A stretch of 64,000 nt of DNA from positions 1 through 64,000 of the forward strand of contig JABSTR010001232.1 in NCBI GenBank assembly GCA_013339765.2, read 5' to 3'. Shown one piece after another: positions 1-11,975 of the stretch. Within the stretch, counting starts at the first letter, position 1. Every line of letters starts with the position of its first letter. The position numbers and the translations under genes were made by a program. The notes under the pieces were generated by a model. The model was not told the origin of the DNA. It made no database searches and saw nothing but the letters and a program-made list of their open reading frames with translations. This DNA comes from Haemaphysalis longicornis. Its lineage: Eukaryota; Arthropoda; Arachnida; Ixodida; Ixodidae.

Positions 1-2580
1 ATTTATTACTCGAGTACGTCACCGATCAGCGCTCTACTTTAGGGTATGTGAAATTTCGATGTTCTGGTTTGTGGGCACAGTTACATTGCAACTACTGATG
101 GCAGTATTGCATATTCCAGCCACACAAGCGCGCACACTTGCATCCAGCCGCACTGTTGTGACCTCTAAGAATAAAGCGGCCGAACTTTTGAGAAGCACTC
201 TTTTATAGCCGAACGACTTCATTTACTTTGGAGCAAGTTTTTCAGCGTACCTTTTTTCCTCCTTCTTATCACTTTGCGGGCACATCTTGCGCTGCTGCTA
301 CTGCGGTGGTTTTGCTCGTACGCGGGCTTCTCACAACTTGACGTTTCGCTGCCCTTGTTGCCGCAGCGGCCAGGCTGCAGGTTAAAGGCGCCACGAAGAA
401 AAATACAAGTTTGGTTTATTAAAAAGACGGTTCATAAGATTAACAACGACGGCAATTTTATAGCAACCTTTATGGAAATAATGGAGATGAAAAGAAAATA
501 GACGAGGCAGCCGGGACTCTCGAGCCCTTTTCCGGCGATTTCCCAATAACGTCACAGAATACTGTTTGTGTGTCTGGCGCCCACCGATCAAAGCCACCGC
601 CAAGATACACGACTGGGAGATGGTAGCACAGTCTCTCGTGCCATGTTATCACATAACTTTGATCATAACGTGTAGTTACCACACTCATAAATATGTCTTA
701 CATGGGCGTATACTCCGTCAGTCTTGCCCACAATATGCCACTGCCGCGCCAATGCTGAAAGTTTGCACGTATATCTGTCATTGTTTTAGTTAAATAAACG
801 TCTGACGGGTCTGAAATAGACCTTAGTGAGCTGCTAAAGACCAGTACTTTCGTATTGAAGAAAGTTGTACTTTGTTTTCATAGCCCGTTTAACCTGTCGC
901 TGCGCATCGTCAAAAAAGCAGAGCTCATTCGTGCCGACTTGCACCACACTACATGAGGGCGTGGTGTCGCCTTAGCCACCTTTTACATGAATGTTGCAAC
1001 AACGCGAAGGCAAATCAGTCTTCATCCCTCCATGCTTCGTTTAGACGCACCAAGGGTTTTTATTCGTGGTTGCAAGGACTTTCCCAACAGGGTAACACGA
1101 CCTGTTTCCGCAGAGGACTTTCATGACGAACTTCAAACACCGGAAAACCAGTGGTAATCGGCATTCATGGAACGCATCTACGATGTGGGTCTTCTTAGCT
1201 GTCACCATTGCCCACATCAACAGCTATTGGTGCGGTTGACCAAAACTTCACCAGGAATATAGATACGTTTAACTTTTGTAGTTACTTCTCGTATTTTTCA
1301 ACCCACTTGCAATAGATTTTACATACATTTGCACCTGGGCGACGGATCTATCGATTTTTTTTTAATATTTTTGATCGAGTCGGCTTTTGAGCTTCCCTAA
1401 ATAGTCGTTTTCTACCCTGATAGCCTTTCTCTCTGACGGGGATTCATTAATGTAAAAGGACAGGCACTTGCTGACGTACGCTAGTTTCAAAACATGTATT
1501 TCAGCTTTTTTGCCGTCAACTGGTTGTTCTAGAAAATAAACAGAATAAATAATTAAAATGATTGAATATAAAAGGCAGTGTCCTTCCACTCTGTGAAGAA
1601 GGAACACCTGCGAAGCTAGACGCAGTAAACAAGAGTGCCCGAAAAAAAATCATTACTTTGTAATGTGCGATTGAGCAAACTTCCCTGCCAACCAGCAGAA
1701 TGAAACTTGTAAAGTACTCGAGCTTTACTTTACCTCACAAACATACCTCATTCTCCATCACTCGTCGTAGACATCTTACTCTTTCTGTAACACAAAACCA
1801 CTGCGCTCGACCAAGAAGGGCGCCGCACAGGCCGCCACGGCTCATTTCACATCCAAGTTCAAACCTCCCACCATGTCTAAAGTGAAAGACACTGGCGAAA
1901 ATGTCGCTGTGAAAGCCCCTCAAGCTTCGTAGTGAAAAGGGCCTTCTGAGTCACAAAACGTGTGCACATTCGAAGCTGGCTAGAACAATTGTAAGTTTTA
2001 CAGCAATCAGAAAAGGGATTGCATTGTTTTCTTTATTTTGTTCTACCGATAGCAGGGGACTTTTCACTTGGTTACATCACCTCTCGTAGGGTCATTTAGT
2101 AGTTCTTTACGCACCGGGTGCTGTCTTAGCGTATCGCGTTCTTTTTGGACGCAGGAACGTCATGAAAACTGGCCGCATTTAAGGTTTACAATTGAACCTT
2201 TGTTGCCACATCAAGCTTAAGGTGGTATAGTCACTGATGCCCGATCGCCATCGTATATACACAAATCAACCACGTTCCATGTGCACCAAACCTATGGTAA
2301 GTGGAATTGTAGCACCGTTCCTTCCCGTTTATTGAACTTTTTAGCCTCGTTCAAACAGCGGACATGAAACCCTGGAAATGCTACCGTATTAAACGCAGTC
2401 GAAGCTGCACAAAACCGCTCAGCTCGTCTCATCTGTGCTAACTACGTTCAGCTAGCGTAAATCTCATAAAAAAGACGCCACAGTCTCCATTACTTGCTGC
2501 CCGCCATAAGAAATCTTGAATTTGTCTGATCGATAAAATATTTTATCACGATTCACTACCCTTCTTCTGCGGACTAGTGA
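1..2580. other. No recognisable gene or repeat
   Basis: I see nothing I can name in this stretch. Open frames are all short (81 codons or fewer) and start and stop at random, without a domain or a conserved-looking segment on either strand. Composition is moderately AT-rich. It could be intergenic or intronic DNA of the tick host. Confidence 0.5.
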
Positions 2581-2589
2581 TCGAAAATT

Positions 2590-3683
2590 GTGCAGAGCAG
2601 CCTCAGCCACTTCACATGACATTTATGCATTATGAGAAAGCGTTTGATTCCGTACTCACCGCAGCCGTGCTTAAGCACTAAAAGACCGGAAAATGGAGGA
2701 GTCCTACACAACATTCCCAGAAGACATATATAAGGAATGCATGGGTAGGACAACGCTCCACACGCATAGCGATAAATTACCGATCCCAAAGGGAGTAGGA
2801 CGGGGAGATACTATATCGCCAAAACAACGGTATTCGCACCATGCCTAGAAAGCTGGACTGGGAAAACATAAGATTCAGGATAAACGGGGAATACTTGAGC
2901 CGTTCGAGGTTTGCAGAGGATATAGTCTTGCTGAGTGACACTGCAGAACCCACACAAAGAATGCTTGAGGAACTACAATCAAAAGCATGGCCGTGGGGCT
3001 AAAAATAGATATGAATAAATCTAAAGTAATGAGGAATAAACATGCCAAAAACGTCCGCTTTAGCTTAGGAAACGAAACGCTAGAACAAGTAACAGAATGT
3101 AATTACCTCGGACAGGTGGTTAGTGCTTACCCCAACCACGAGAGAGAAATATGGCGCAGAATAGGTATGGGTTGGGGAGCGCTCGGCAAGCACTCCCAAA
3201 TAATGAAAAGGAAGCTACCTCTGCTACTCAAAATAAAAATCTACAACCAGTGCATAGCGCCGGTGATGAAATACGGAGCTAAAACTTGGCACCTCACTGA
3301 ACAACTAGGAAGCAAACTTAGATCGGCTCAACGGGCCATGGAAAGAATGTTGGTAAGAATAGCACCCAGTGACGAGAAACGAGCTGCCTGGATCAGAAAA
3401 GAAACTACAGTAGAAGATATAATAGGTCAAACAAAGAAAAAAAGTTGACTTGGGCTGCCCATGTAGTTAGACGAACCGACCACCGGTGGAAAATTAGGGT
3501 AACAGAGTGGATAGCGAGAGATGGGTGTAGAAGAAGGTGAAGGCCATTAACCCGGTGGCGGAATGAAATGGAGAAATTAGGGGGCAAACTGTGGACTCCA
3601 GCAACGCAGGACTGGAGCGGTTGGAGGTCAGCGGAGAGGCCGTCGTCCTGCAGTGGTTTTGAGTAGGATGGTGATGATGATGA
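2590..3683 (+). mobile_element. RTE-clade LINE, 5'-truncated 3' end
   Basis: This is the 3' part of a non-LTR retrotransposon of the RTE type. Broken frames on the plus strand follow the reverse transcriptase order: MHYEKAFDSV at about 2622, then a GVRQGD-like block read as GVGRGDTISP near 2790, FAEDIVLLSD near 2915, then the long C-terminal frame. The element ends in a short GATGATGATGA tail at 3668-3683, which fits the simple tandem tails of RTE elements. Two catalytic positions look lost: the first Asp of the (F/L)xDYxKAFD motif reads His, and FADD reads FAED. Stops and frameshifts in the first 400 bases also mark it as dead. It starts inside the RT domain, as expected for a 5'-truncated insertion. 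Confidence 0.85.
2987..3448 (+). pseudogene. RTE reverse transcriptase C-terminal fragment
   Basis: The 153-codon open frame is the region after the RT fingers and palm: GLKIDMNKSKVM, then NYLGQVVS, IWRRIGMGWGALGK, CIAPVMKYGAKTWHLT and SAQRAMERMLVRI. This is the characteristic thumb and linker of RTE (BovB-like) proteins. The similarity continues past the stop at 3448 in another frame (WAAHVVRRTDHRWKIRVTEW, RWRNEMEKLGGKLW) to about 3620, so the frame is interrupted rather than complete. The Met used is an internal residue, not a real start. No function is expected. Confidence 0.85.
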
Positions 3684-5256
3684 ACCCTTCGTTGGGTTCA
3701 CTTGGGATCGAGCCTGCGCAATTGATATCATCCCGTCGCTGTGATTTATAAACAAATCGGCGTACCAACAGCAATGACTGAAACTAACCACCCTGACAAG
3801 CATAGGTGACTTTGCATTTTTCAAAAATGCACTGCGAAACATTGTTAAGTGGACTTTCATGTATCAAGTACACTTTTTTGTCATGTTGTCGATGATGTTC
3901 TTTTGACATGTGCCTCCTATTAACTATTGCTGTTTGTTTATTGTTTCCGTCCCCACTGCAGTGTACTTAAATATATTCTGAGGCAATGTCATCAAAAAAT
4001 AAATAAATAAATAAATTTTCTCTGCTACGCCTCTGCGCAGTGCTGTACGTGCGGGGACCTTTGTAATATATGGGCACTGTCACCGTGAAAAAAAAGAGTG
4101 GGAAACGTGAGCCCGAAAGCTTTTCTGCTGGTTTTAGTTTCGGGGAAATGTTTGACCAGTAAAGTCGATACCTTAATATGCGCACGCGTTACGCGGCTGC
4201 CAAAAATTTCATTTAAGTCTTTCCCGGTGTTTCAGATGTTCTGTCAGTTCTGCGAAATACCTTGAACAACAATAACAAAACCACATGCGTTACGGGGTGG
4301 GTGCTTGTAGAATTTATGTATTGGTATAGCAGCCTTTCGACACGAAGCCGCAGTTTCGAAACAGCCAATGCGTATTTTTGCACTCCGCTAAAAGGTATTT
4401 CGAAAGCGACAGTGGTCTGCCCTTTTTAAGATCGTATGCTCGTATTTCTGCAGGAAAGGAACAAGGAATAGCCAAGACGAGTCAACTAAAGTAAACAAAC
4501 ACGACAAAATTTGCAGTTCCACGCAAAGCACTCAGGGTAAAGGACGCAACCGGGCCAGGTCAGTTACGCATGGCCCTTCTTGAGGAGGCCATAAATTTCT
4601 CTTCACTAGGTACTTCTTAATTTTTTTTCGGGGGAAACGGGGGAGTTTGGAATGCAGGATAGGGGGTTGGCTGCAACGTAAATGAGCCACGGCAGCTCTC
4701 GCCAAGAGTATTGTCCTACATAGTTTGCCGAACCACGGCACTCCTTAGAATCGGGCTTCGCGACGAAAATTGAATTAGAGTTTGCGACACAAGACCTCCA
4801 CGAGGAAATGAGACGCCTACTCCCTAGCCCTTTTGTGAGCCTTACAAAAACGATTGGGGTTAACGTAGTGGCGAGATTTCTCAACCTGCTTGTGACATGG
4901 CCCGCAATTCTTTAGAAAGTTCGCTCCTTTAGAGTGCCGCAACTTACTCGATGGTGTGCATGGGCTTTTTGAGGTTGCCTGCAAATTTCGTGTTCACCTT
5001 GTCAACTTAGACAGAGATCGTTATTTCGGGGAAGTGTTTCGGTGTGCGTTATCTGACAACCTCTGGTCGTTCTATCGAGTTTTTTGAAGACGAAATTATA
5101 TGTCTCTGCTTCAAGCACCTTAGAAATTTTTCTTTGTCTGTGTCGTATCTTGAGAATTGGTAGATCCATCTTCGGTTTTAGATCAATTCGTGTCACTATT
5201 GGGCAGGATGGCGGGGTAGAATAATTTGCTCTGGAGTCCTCGGGGTTGCGTCCCAG
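3684..5256. other. Unassigned DNA with a short (AAAT)n
   Basis: I recognise no gene here. An AAAT run lies at 3994-4016. Minus-strand frames at 3405-3860, 4606-4884 and 5002-5265 have no domain that I can name, and the first is antisense to the RTE tail. Confidence 0.45.
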
Positions 5257-5750
5257 TCCCAGCAAAAATTACGCCCATCTTCCCAAGAGGGAACCCTGAT
5301 GTGATGCGACGCATCAGCGGGGAGCGTTTGGACTGACGCTGGTATTGGATTGCGTCAGTCCACTCGCTGAAGGGACTGTCGCTTCCATCACGTCTTCATC
5401 GGAAGAATCAAGTCAAGCACGGAGTCGTCAAGCAAACTCACGCGGAGTCGAACGAGAGCGAGCGCTGACTGAACCGCCGCACTGCGCTACCCGGTTTATA
5501 TTCACAGCGCCTGAAGGAGGGAAGACAGCGTAGGAGAGTCGCGCATGCGCGCACTTGCGCGCCGGAGCAGACGCGGCGGAGCGAAGCGCGCGCGCGCAGC
5601 TGTTGTTGTTTATGATAATGAGACGGAGTGAGAGTGTTGCCCCATCTGTCGGAGGGAAGAAGGGGGGAGAGTTGCACATGCGCAGGTGGTGTGCGGACGC
5701 CGACGACGCAGGAGGGACATATCCCAGAGCAAGCGATGCGTCGCATCTAA
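5257..5750. repeat. GC-rich repeat bounded by GATGC palindromes
   Basis: The segment opens with an AAAATTACGCCCATCTTCCC-like block followed by a perfect 15-base palindrome (7+1+7) at 5302-5316. It closes with a second palindrome, GATGCG-T-CGCATC, at 5735-5747. The interior is GC-rich and CpG-rich, with CGCGCGCGCG at 5588-5597. The same two modules, an ATTACACCATCTTCCCG box and a GATGC..GCATC hairpin, recur near 48.3, 49.2, 59.9, 60.5, 61.5, 61.6 and 62.06 kb. This is therefore a member of a dispersed family. The class (DNA transposon, LTR or other) is not clear. No protein is recognisable. Confidence 0.55.
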
Positions 5751-7289
5751 TAATTAAAAGAGAAACAGGGTGAAATCGGTGAAAAATCCTTCAAATAATC
5801 GAACAGGATTTCTTTCATTGATTTTCAATTGAAATAGGCTATTTGTGGGCCTTATCGTAGCTTCAAGCACTAATTTAAAATCTACCACCAAGGCACGAAA
5901 TATTAAAGCAGAGCTCGTAAACACGGAAAGCGTAAACTGAAAGTAATAGATGTGAGACGTAAGGAGTGGTGTCAGCAAGGAACCAGCCAATCACGGTGCT
6001 TAGAGAGTGCTACTAGCCCGATTTGTTTATTAATACATGACGCGCTCCTACACTGCGATGCGTTGGCTGCTCAAATAGACACGTGGTACTACATCACGTT
6101 TTATTTTTGGGACCGACTTGACCTTACGAACTTTCCCATATAGCCAAGATGTATTTTTCCTTGATGGCCTTCTTGATGAGATGACAGGGACCATGAGGAA
6201 AACATGCAACTTGTCTACTTTGCAAAGATAGCCCCATCAAAGTAACAGTTGTAGCAATTTTAATGCAACATTTTATCAATTAAACTAAGAAAAATTCGAA
6301 CGGGGGATGAACAACTATCTGCCTTTGAGCACTCGCGTTGTAAGGCGGAGCCTAACTCGCGCGCTTCGTTGGTACTGACAAAAGTAACTACTGCTTGAGA
6401 TGCGCTTGCAGGCTTGCAGCTGAAGCTCACATTGCTTTAAATTAAATGCTGTCTTGGTTCGCGACAATGAAGCGACAAACATATGGTTCCATTGCAATAA
6501 TGGCGAGAAACAGACGTCAGTGCAAGCAACCGCCAGGAGCGGAGATGAAGATGTGCAGCATGTAAGGGACACTTTTATTCCCAGGTTAGCATTTCATACC
6601 ACGGGAATTGGTACCAAACCACGCCAAGCATTTCATCGCAGAACAGTGACAGTTCGGGAGAGCTAAACGCGTCCTGTCCTAGTTAACATCCTTTCCCGAC
6701 TGCTGAACAGCGCCGAAGGGTACGCCGTTACGCGGCATGTTGTGAACAAGTAGTGAAATGCCCTGCTATGTTTTTAAATATCTCTTCCGCGATTCGAAAC
6801 TCCGTGTTTCTTCCAGACGGTGACGCTTCAGTGTTGTCACTCAATGCTTGTTTTGGCTGGTCCTTCAAGTACGCCACACAGCCCTTTGGTAACGCAGACT
6901 TTAGTGTCCGCTACACATAAGCAAGTTAACTTTGACTCATAGGCTGTGCAACGTTGCTTCCTATTATATGCGAACCAAAGAATGGCCGGTATACTCATGC
7001 AACAAGGTCGCCCCATTCGCACGCCTAACAAAGCGGTGATATTTAGCTGATGCTTATGCATTTTTAATCCACGGAAGTTCCTGGTTTCATTCTCTGTGGT
7101 TATCAAGGATTGCAACACCGTGTTTCGCCTCCTTGCAGTTCTTACATTCACGTAGACATGCGTAAATGCTTAAAGCAAACAACTCTTTTTGGGCAAACAC
7201 CTCTTACAAAGAATTGCGATGACACTGCGTCAGACCGTGCGATCGTAGGACCGACATACTACAGACCTATGAAAGGTGTGCAGTATGTA
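5751..7289. other. Unassigned DNA
   Basis: No gene, RNA or repeat is recognisable. Short frames at 6315-6666 and 6837-7151 show no domain. This may be host intergenic sequence or old repeats. Confidence 0.4.
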
Positions 7290-7303
7290 AATAAATAAAA
7301 AAA

Positions 7304-7339
<36 letters not shown>

Positions 7340-7395
7340 AAATAAATAAAATAAAAAAATAAATAAATAAATAAATAATAAATAAATAAATAAAA
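7290..7395. repeat. (AAAT)n microsatellite
   Basis: About 105 bases of AAAT repeat with occasional one-base slips. The apparent Phe/Ile/Tyr-rich frames on the minus strand are artefacts of the repeat. Confidence 0.95.
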
Positions 7396-7743
7396 CAGTT
7401 GAGAAAGCACATAGTGTATAAAATTACACAATGTAAAAAATCGGATTCCTTCCACTCCGGGGTGATTTGCTATGTGGGGATTTAGCGGCGCTGGCGATTT
7501 TCTACGCACAAGTAAAAGGAGAGTGGAGCGATCTTTACGTCACAGACTGAGAACACACGATTGGTGGGTAGATGAAATGACAGTTTATTACAACGCGGCC
7601 ACACCAGTCACGGGGAATGCTCGACGGGCGACAAACACCGCACGACATTGCGCAATGTCAGGAAGGAGAAAAGCGCCGCGCGTGGTGAGGCGTATAATCG
7701 ACCCGGGAAAAAGGCGGCGGGTGCGGAGAATAGTGCAAGGAGG
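7396..7743. other. Unassigned spacer before the LINE 3' end
   Basis: No domain is recognisable. The plus-strand frame at 7472-7762 is Arg-rich without similarity I can name. A GGAGGAGGAGGA run at 7737-7750 marks the 3' tail of the adjacent minus-strand LINE. Confidence 0.4.
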
Positions 7744-7970
7744 AGGAGGAATCAACTTTTAATGAGCCCAAAAAGAAATCGGTGGTGCACGCTGGCACCA
7801 GACGGGGTGGTTCCCTAGTTACGGGACTCATATGTTCCCAGCAGCTCCTGGCCCCTGTCTGTCAGTGCGAGCTGAGTCGGCAGGGCTGGGCTGGTCAACA
7901 AGGTCTCCCATAGCTCAAGGGGTTGGAGATTTGGGGTGTTGTGGGGAAGGGCAGGAGGAGGGGTCTTGAG

Positions 7971-8699
7971 TTATGTACATTCTGCCAAGATGTGCGGCAG
8001 GGTGCCCCTCTCTCTTTTGCAAAACGGACACAGCGTATCGTGTTTTGCAGGGTACATGCAGTTCATCAGTACGTAATGCGCAAACGATCCCGCCTGCGCT
8101 CGACGCAGGATCGTCTGTTGTTGCCTAGTCAGTTTGGGGTGCGGTTCCGGCAGTCTGCACCTCTCCTCTCGGTACATCCGGGTAATGTCCCGAAAGCTGG
8201 TAACCGGGTGTGGTAGCTCTTCCGGCTCGTGCTCGGCCCGGATTGACATTTCTCGGGCATGGTAGTCGGCGATGGCGTTGCCTGCTACCCGCGAGGGAGC
8301 CGGGACCCACACGAACTCTATGGCTCTTCCCGGTGGCTTGCACTTGGATAGAATGGCTCGGGCCGCGGAGGAGATTACCCCCCTGCGGAACCTTCCGTAC
8401 GCTGTCATTGAGTCGGTGACCACGGTGTCCACGCATGGCTGTGCGAGTGCCAGGGCCACGGCCACTTCCTCGGCAACTGCGGGGTCTGTTGTCTTCAGGG
8501 ACGCGCTGACAATCAGCCGGTCTCTGGACGTAACTACCGCCGCTGCACGGTCACTGTGCTTTCGGAGCGAGGCGTCCGCGTAGAGGACCCTGGGGTTCTC
8601 TTCCAGCTTCCGGGCCATTGCTTTTGCCCGCGCGGTGCGCCTCTCGTCGTCCTTGCCCGGCGTCATGTTCCGGGGAAGGGGTTTGGTCAGAATGCTCAT
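7971..8699 (-). pseudogene. LINE RNase H domain and C-terminal finger
   Basis: The 242-codon frame is the C-terminal part of an I-group ORF2. It starts at a GTG-type or internal codon within the LINE protein, since the frame upstream continues the similarity. PLPRNM is followed by the RNase H motifs VLYADAS (first Asp, about residue 40), EEVAVALALA (Glu), VTDSMTAYG (Asp) and WVPAPSRVAGNAIAD. The last block is normally WVPGHSG-like, so the catalytic His appears to be replaced. The final CPFCKRERGTLPHILAEC matches the zinc-finger-like end of these proteins. The domain normally removes RNA from the RNA:DNA hybrid during retrotransposition. Here it is probably inactive. Confidence 0.88.
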
Positions 8700-9339
8700 C
8701 TTCCAGTCTTCCAGAAGGGCTGCCTTGATGGGTACTGGTACGATCTGCCAACCTACCTTGCGTAGGACGGCTCGTCCGTGCCCGTGTGACTGAGCCGGAT
8801 TCTCTGATTCGAAAGGTGGGCTTCGATGAGCTCCTCCACCGTGTTGTGGGCGCCCATGTCCACCAGTCTTTGCGTGGACGAGTGTATGGGAATGCCGAGT
8901 GCTTGTTTCGTTGCCTTGCGAAGCATCGTGTTTATATTGTCTCTATTTGCCTTCGTCAGCTAGAGATACGGGGCGGAGTAGGTAACCCGCGACACGACGA
9001 CCGCACGTACCAGGCGCATGGCATCGTCCTCTTTCAGGCCTCGGTTTCTGTTAGATACCCTCCGAATCATATTGAGTATCTGTTCGGATGTAGTCTTGAT
9101 CTTTTTGACGGTGGCGTGGGCCTTCCCGTCGCTCTAAAGTAGTAGGCCGAGTTTCTGAATCTGCTGAGTGGGTTTGATGGCCGTTCCGTCGATGATCATG
9201 GTCACGTTCGGCAGCGGCTCCTTCTTGGGTTTCCCCGGTTGGATCATGAGCAGGTCAGATTTCTGGGGAGCACAGCTCAGTCTGAACGACTTGGCGTACT
9301 CGTGCACGGTCGTTGCCTCCCGCTCCAAGGCTTCCTCCA

Positions 9340-10060
9340 CCTAGGCATCGGACCCAGCTCGGGCCGTCCCGAGAACCGTCGGCGTAGAACGTCGGACCGT
9401 CGGCGTAGAACGCGTGGTCCACGCCTTATATTTGCTTGAGTAGATCAGGCAGGGGCAGGAGGGCCAGATTGAAGAGCAGGGGCGACGCGACCGACCCCTG
9501 AGGGGTGCGCCTATCGCCGAGCTCGACAGGGTCTGACTTCTCGTCCCCTACCCTGATGGTCGCCGTTCGGTTTGACAGAAAATCTTTTATGTAGCCGAAT
9601 GTCTTGCGGCCGCACCTGGTCTTGTTCAGGTTCTGCAAAACGCTTGCGTGGGACACGATGTCAAGCGCTCCTTTCAGGTCGAGGGCGAGTATCCCGCGCG
9701 GCGCGTGCCTCGTTGCCTGCTTGACGACCAGCTCGTGGAGTTGGACCATCACGTCTTGGGTGCTGAGACGGTGTCTGAAGTCGTACATCGTCTCCGGCAT
9801 CTGATCTGTTTCTTCGTTCTGCAGTCGGCGAAGAACCATGCGCTCCATCACCTTCCCCGCACTGGACGTGAGGGAGATGGGCCTCATGTGTATATCGTGA
9901 GGGCTCTGCCGGGCTTTGGAAGGAAGTGGACCTCGGCTTCCTTCCATTTCTTCGGCCACCGCGAGCTCTCCCAGGTTTTGTTGATGTGATCTAGGAGGCC
10001 TCGGACCGTTGCACCACTCATGTTACCGAGCAGTTTGTAAGTTATGGCGTCCCTGCCGGG
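9340..10060 (-). pseudogene. LINE reverse transcriptase domain, decayed
   Basis: The main open frame (9426-9959) contains RPISLTSSAGKVMER, FRHRLSTQD, ILALDLKGALDIV and TPQGSVASPLLFNLAL, i.e. RT motifs up to the block before the catalytic YADD. A frameshift near 9895 separates it from the upstream PKPGRALTIYT segment. After the ILE/KQI end the frame continues through a stop into FYADG-PT-FYADGS. The catalytic motif is present twice with Asp-Gly instead of Asp-Asp, because of a 21-base tandem duplication (9376-9391 repeated at 9397-9412). No activity is expected. Confidence 0.85.
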
Positions 10061-10066
10061 GGCACT

Positions 10067-10592
10067 TCAGTACAAAGTTGGGTGGAACTATAGTAGATGG
10101 CCATGCGTCCCTTTTCAAGACCGAATGTGGGTAAGCTCACGAAGACCAAGCTTACACTGATCTCTTTACTGTCTTCTTCACCTCAAAGCACATGTTAAAT
10201 CCCGGGACGACATTTTTTGGACATTTCCAGCCGTTTCATATGAAACTATGCAGTCCCGAAGGCCTCTTGTTTCCACACGCTGAAACGTTTTGTACGCGCC
10301 GTTTGCAGGCAGAGAAGAGGGAAGAGGTTTGTAGCAAATACACACCTTCGCTGTAAAAACGTGCAGCCAACGATCCTGCAAATAGTGCAAGCAGTTTTAG
10401 TTGCTGTGTTCACCTCGACGCAGCCGATACCAGTGAAGGCGCTGACGGACGCACAGGTCCTAATCCAGGTTTCTTTTGGCGCCAGGTGTTCTAAAGGCCT
10501 TCTGCGTTCTGGCTTTATGGATAACGTGTCGATGCCTTCATCCATGCCTCTGCGGATAGCATAGCTTCATAGTTTCTACGAATGCACCAAGC
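10067..10592. other. Unassigned DNA
   Basis: No domain is recognisable. Frames at 10178-10390 and 10246-10545 (minus) are unassigned. Confidence 0.4.
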
Positions 10593-10604
10593 AGATTTTA
10601 TTTT

Positions 10605-10983
10605 TAGAAGAACTGCGAGTTGGGCTTGTTGGTATAGGTCATGATGGGAAACAGCGCAAAACAACACTTGGACAAGAACGACTACGGGACGAAGCGCTAC
10701 TAGCAACTGAAACCGTTTAATCGTCAAATCACACAAATATATATACACAATCTAAGCAGCCACCACCAACAAAATGTACAATACAGTCTACAATCTTGCA
10801 CAGTAGCGGGGAAACAACCACCAAAACACTGCATACAACTAAACCACACGTGTGCAAACCCCGAAAGACGCACGGCACACTTTATCAGCCTTTATCCAAA
10901 AAAGCACACTCAGCAGTTGCTAGTAAGGCTTCGTCCCGTAGTCTTTCTTGTCCAAGTCTTGTTTTGCGCTGTTTCCCATCATG
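10605..10983. mobile_element. 379-bp inverted-repeat element with 12-bp TSD
   Basis: Two arms of about 70 bases face each other: 10638-10710 (starting TCATGATGGGAAACAGCG) and its near-perfect reverse complement at 10911-10984. They surround about 200 bases of AC-rich sequence. The 12-base repeat AGATTTTATTTT lies directly outside on both sides (10593-10604 and 10984-10995). This supports a single insertion event with the boundaries given. A 12-base duplication and inverted ends would suit a short derivative of a Penelope-like element, which often carries inverted terminal copies. A fold-back DNA element is the alternative. No protein is encoded. Confidence 0.7.
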
Positions 10984-11540
10984 AGATTTTATTTTAAGCG
11001 ATGCCTTCGGCGTAAAGACACTGCTGCTTGCACATATAGGCAAAATATTGAAAAGGGACGAAATAAATGTATACATAAAACAATTGAAGAATGAAAATCA
11101 CTTTGATTGTGTAGGTTCGCTGTTCCCACGAGGACATAAGACGGACGGGTTGATGCAGGACTTACGACGAAGTGAAGGGCAAATTGAGCAAAAAATCTGC
11201 GCGAAATACCGCAGATTCCGCGTTACCTCCTCAACCTTCGTTCTTCCTTCTGTTTCACGTCATCGTGTCGAACAGCGCTTCCTGCACATTTCAGTGTCAG
11301 CCACAAGGAGCTAGTTCACTGCAAGGCGCTGCCTGCATCTAGTAGGACACCCCTTCAGTAGCTAGGTTTGTTCAAATACTCGTTTTGTTGCTTTCCCCAA
11401 ACCGCGATTGAAAGATTACATTTCCTTCTTAACAAACTACCCAGCTTTTCGTCCATCTCCCTCCCTTTGGCAAACTTATCGCTTTAGTTCCATGCAAAGA
11501 GAAAGCAGCGCTCAGGCTCATCACTAAAACAGTATACTGC

Positions 11541-11975
11541 GCGCGCAAACACACACACACACGCACAAACACACACCACACACTACACACACGCGCACAC
11601 GCACACACACACACACTCGCACACGCAGACGCACACATACACGCACATGAGCACGTACATACACACACACGCACACACGCACACAAACACACGCACACAT
11701 ACACACTCGCACACGCCGACGCGCACACGCACACACACACGCACACGCGCACGCACACACACGCGCACACGAGCACGCACATACACACACGCACACACAC
11801 GCGCGCACCCACGCACGCACACACACGCACACACACGCACGCACACACACACACGCCCACACTCGCACACGCACACGCACACACTCGCACTCGCACACGC
11901 ACATACGTGCGCACACACACACACACGCACACGCACCCACACACACACACACACACACACAACACATACACACGC
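11541..11975. repeat. (CACACG)n / (CA)n microsatellite
   Basis: About 430 bases of alternating CA with interspersed CG and TA steps. The long Cys/Val/Arg frames on one strand and Thr/His frames on the other are translations of the repeat and not genes. Alternating purine-pyrimidine sequence of this kind can adopt Z-DNA. Confidence 0.97.

Larger units (their letters stand above)
7744..10066 (-). mobile_element. I-group LINE with RNase H, 5'-truncated
   Basis: Read on the minus strand from 10066 downwards, the order is: PGRDAITYKLLGNMSG (start of the RT region, near 10050), RPISLTS, ALDLKGALD, TPQGSVASPLLFN, a damaged YADD motif at about 9380-9420, the RT thumb (SCAPQKSDLLMIQP), then QALGIPIHSSTQRLVDMGAH, an RNase H domain, and a CPFC...H...C finger. 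The 3' end is a CTCCTCCTCCTT tail near 7745. RT followed by RNase H and a terminal Cys/His finger is the layout of I-superfamily LINEs. The 5' part (ORF1, endonuclease) is missing. Stops and frameshifts near 9895, 9135 and 8965 show it is dead. Confidence 0.88.

Noticed and set aside
5438..5746. Arg/Ser-rich frames
   Set aside because: Same reason: CpG-rich repeat DNA without stop codons.
7230..7509. Phe/Ile/Tyr-rich frames resembling membrane segments
   Set aside because: They are translations of the (AAAT)n array, not a membrane protein.
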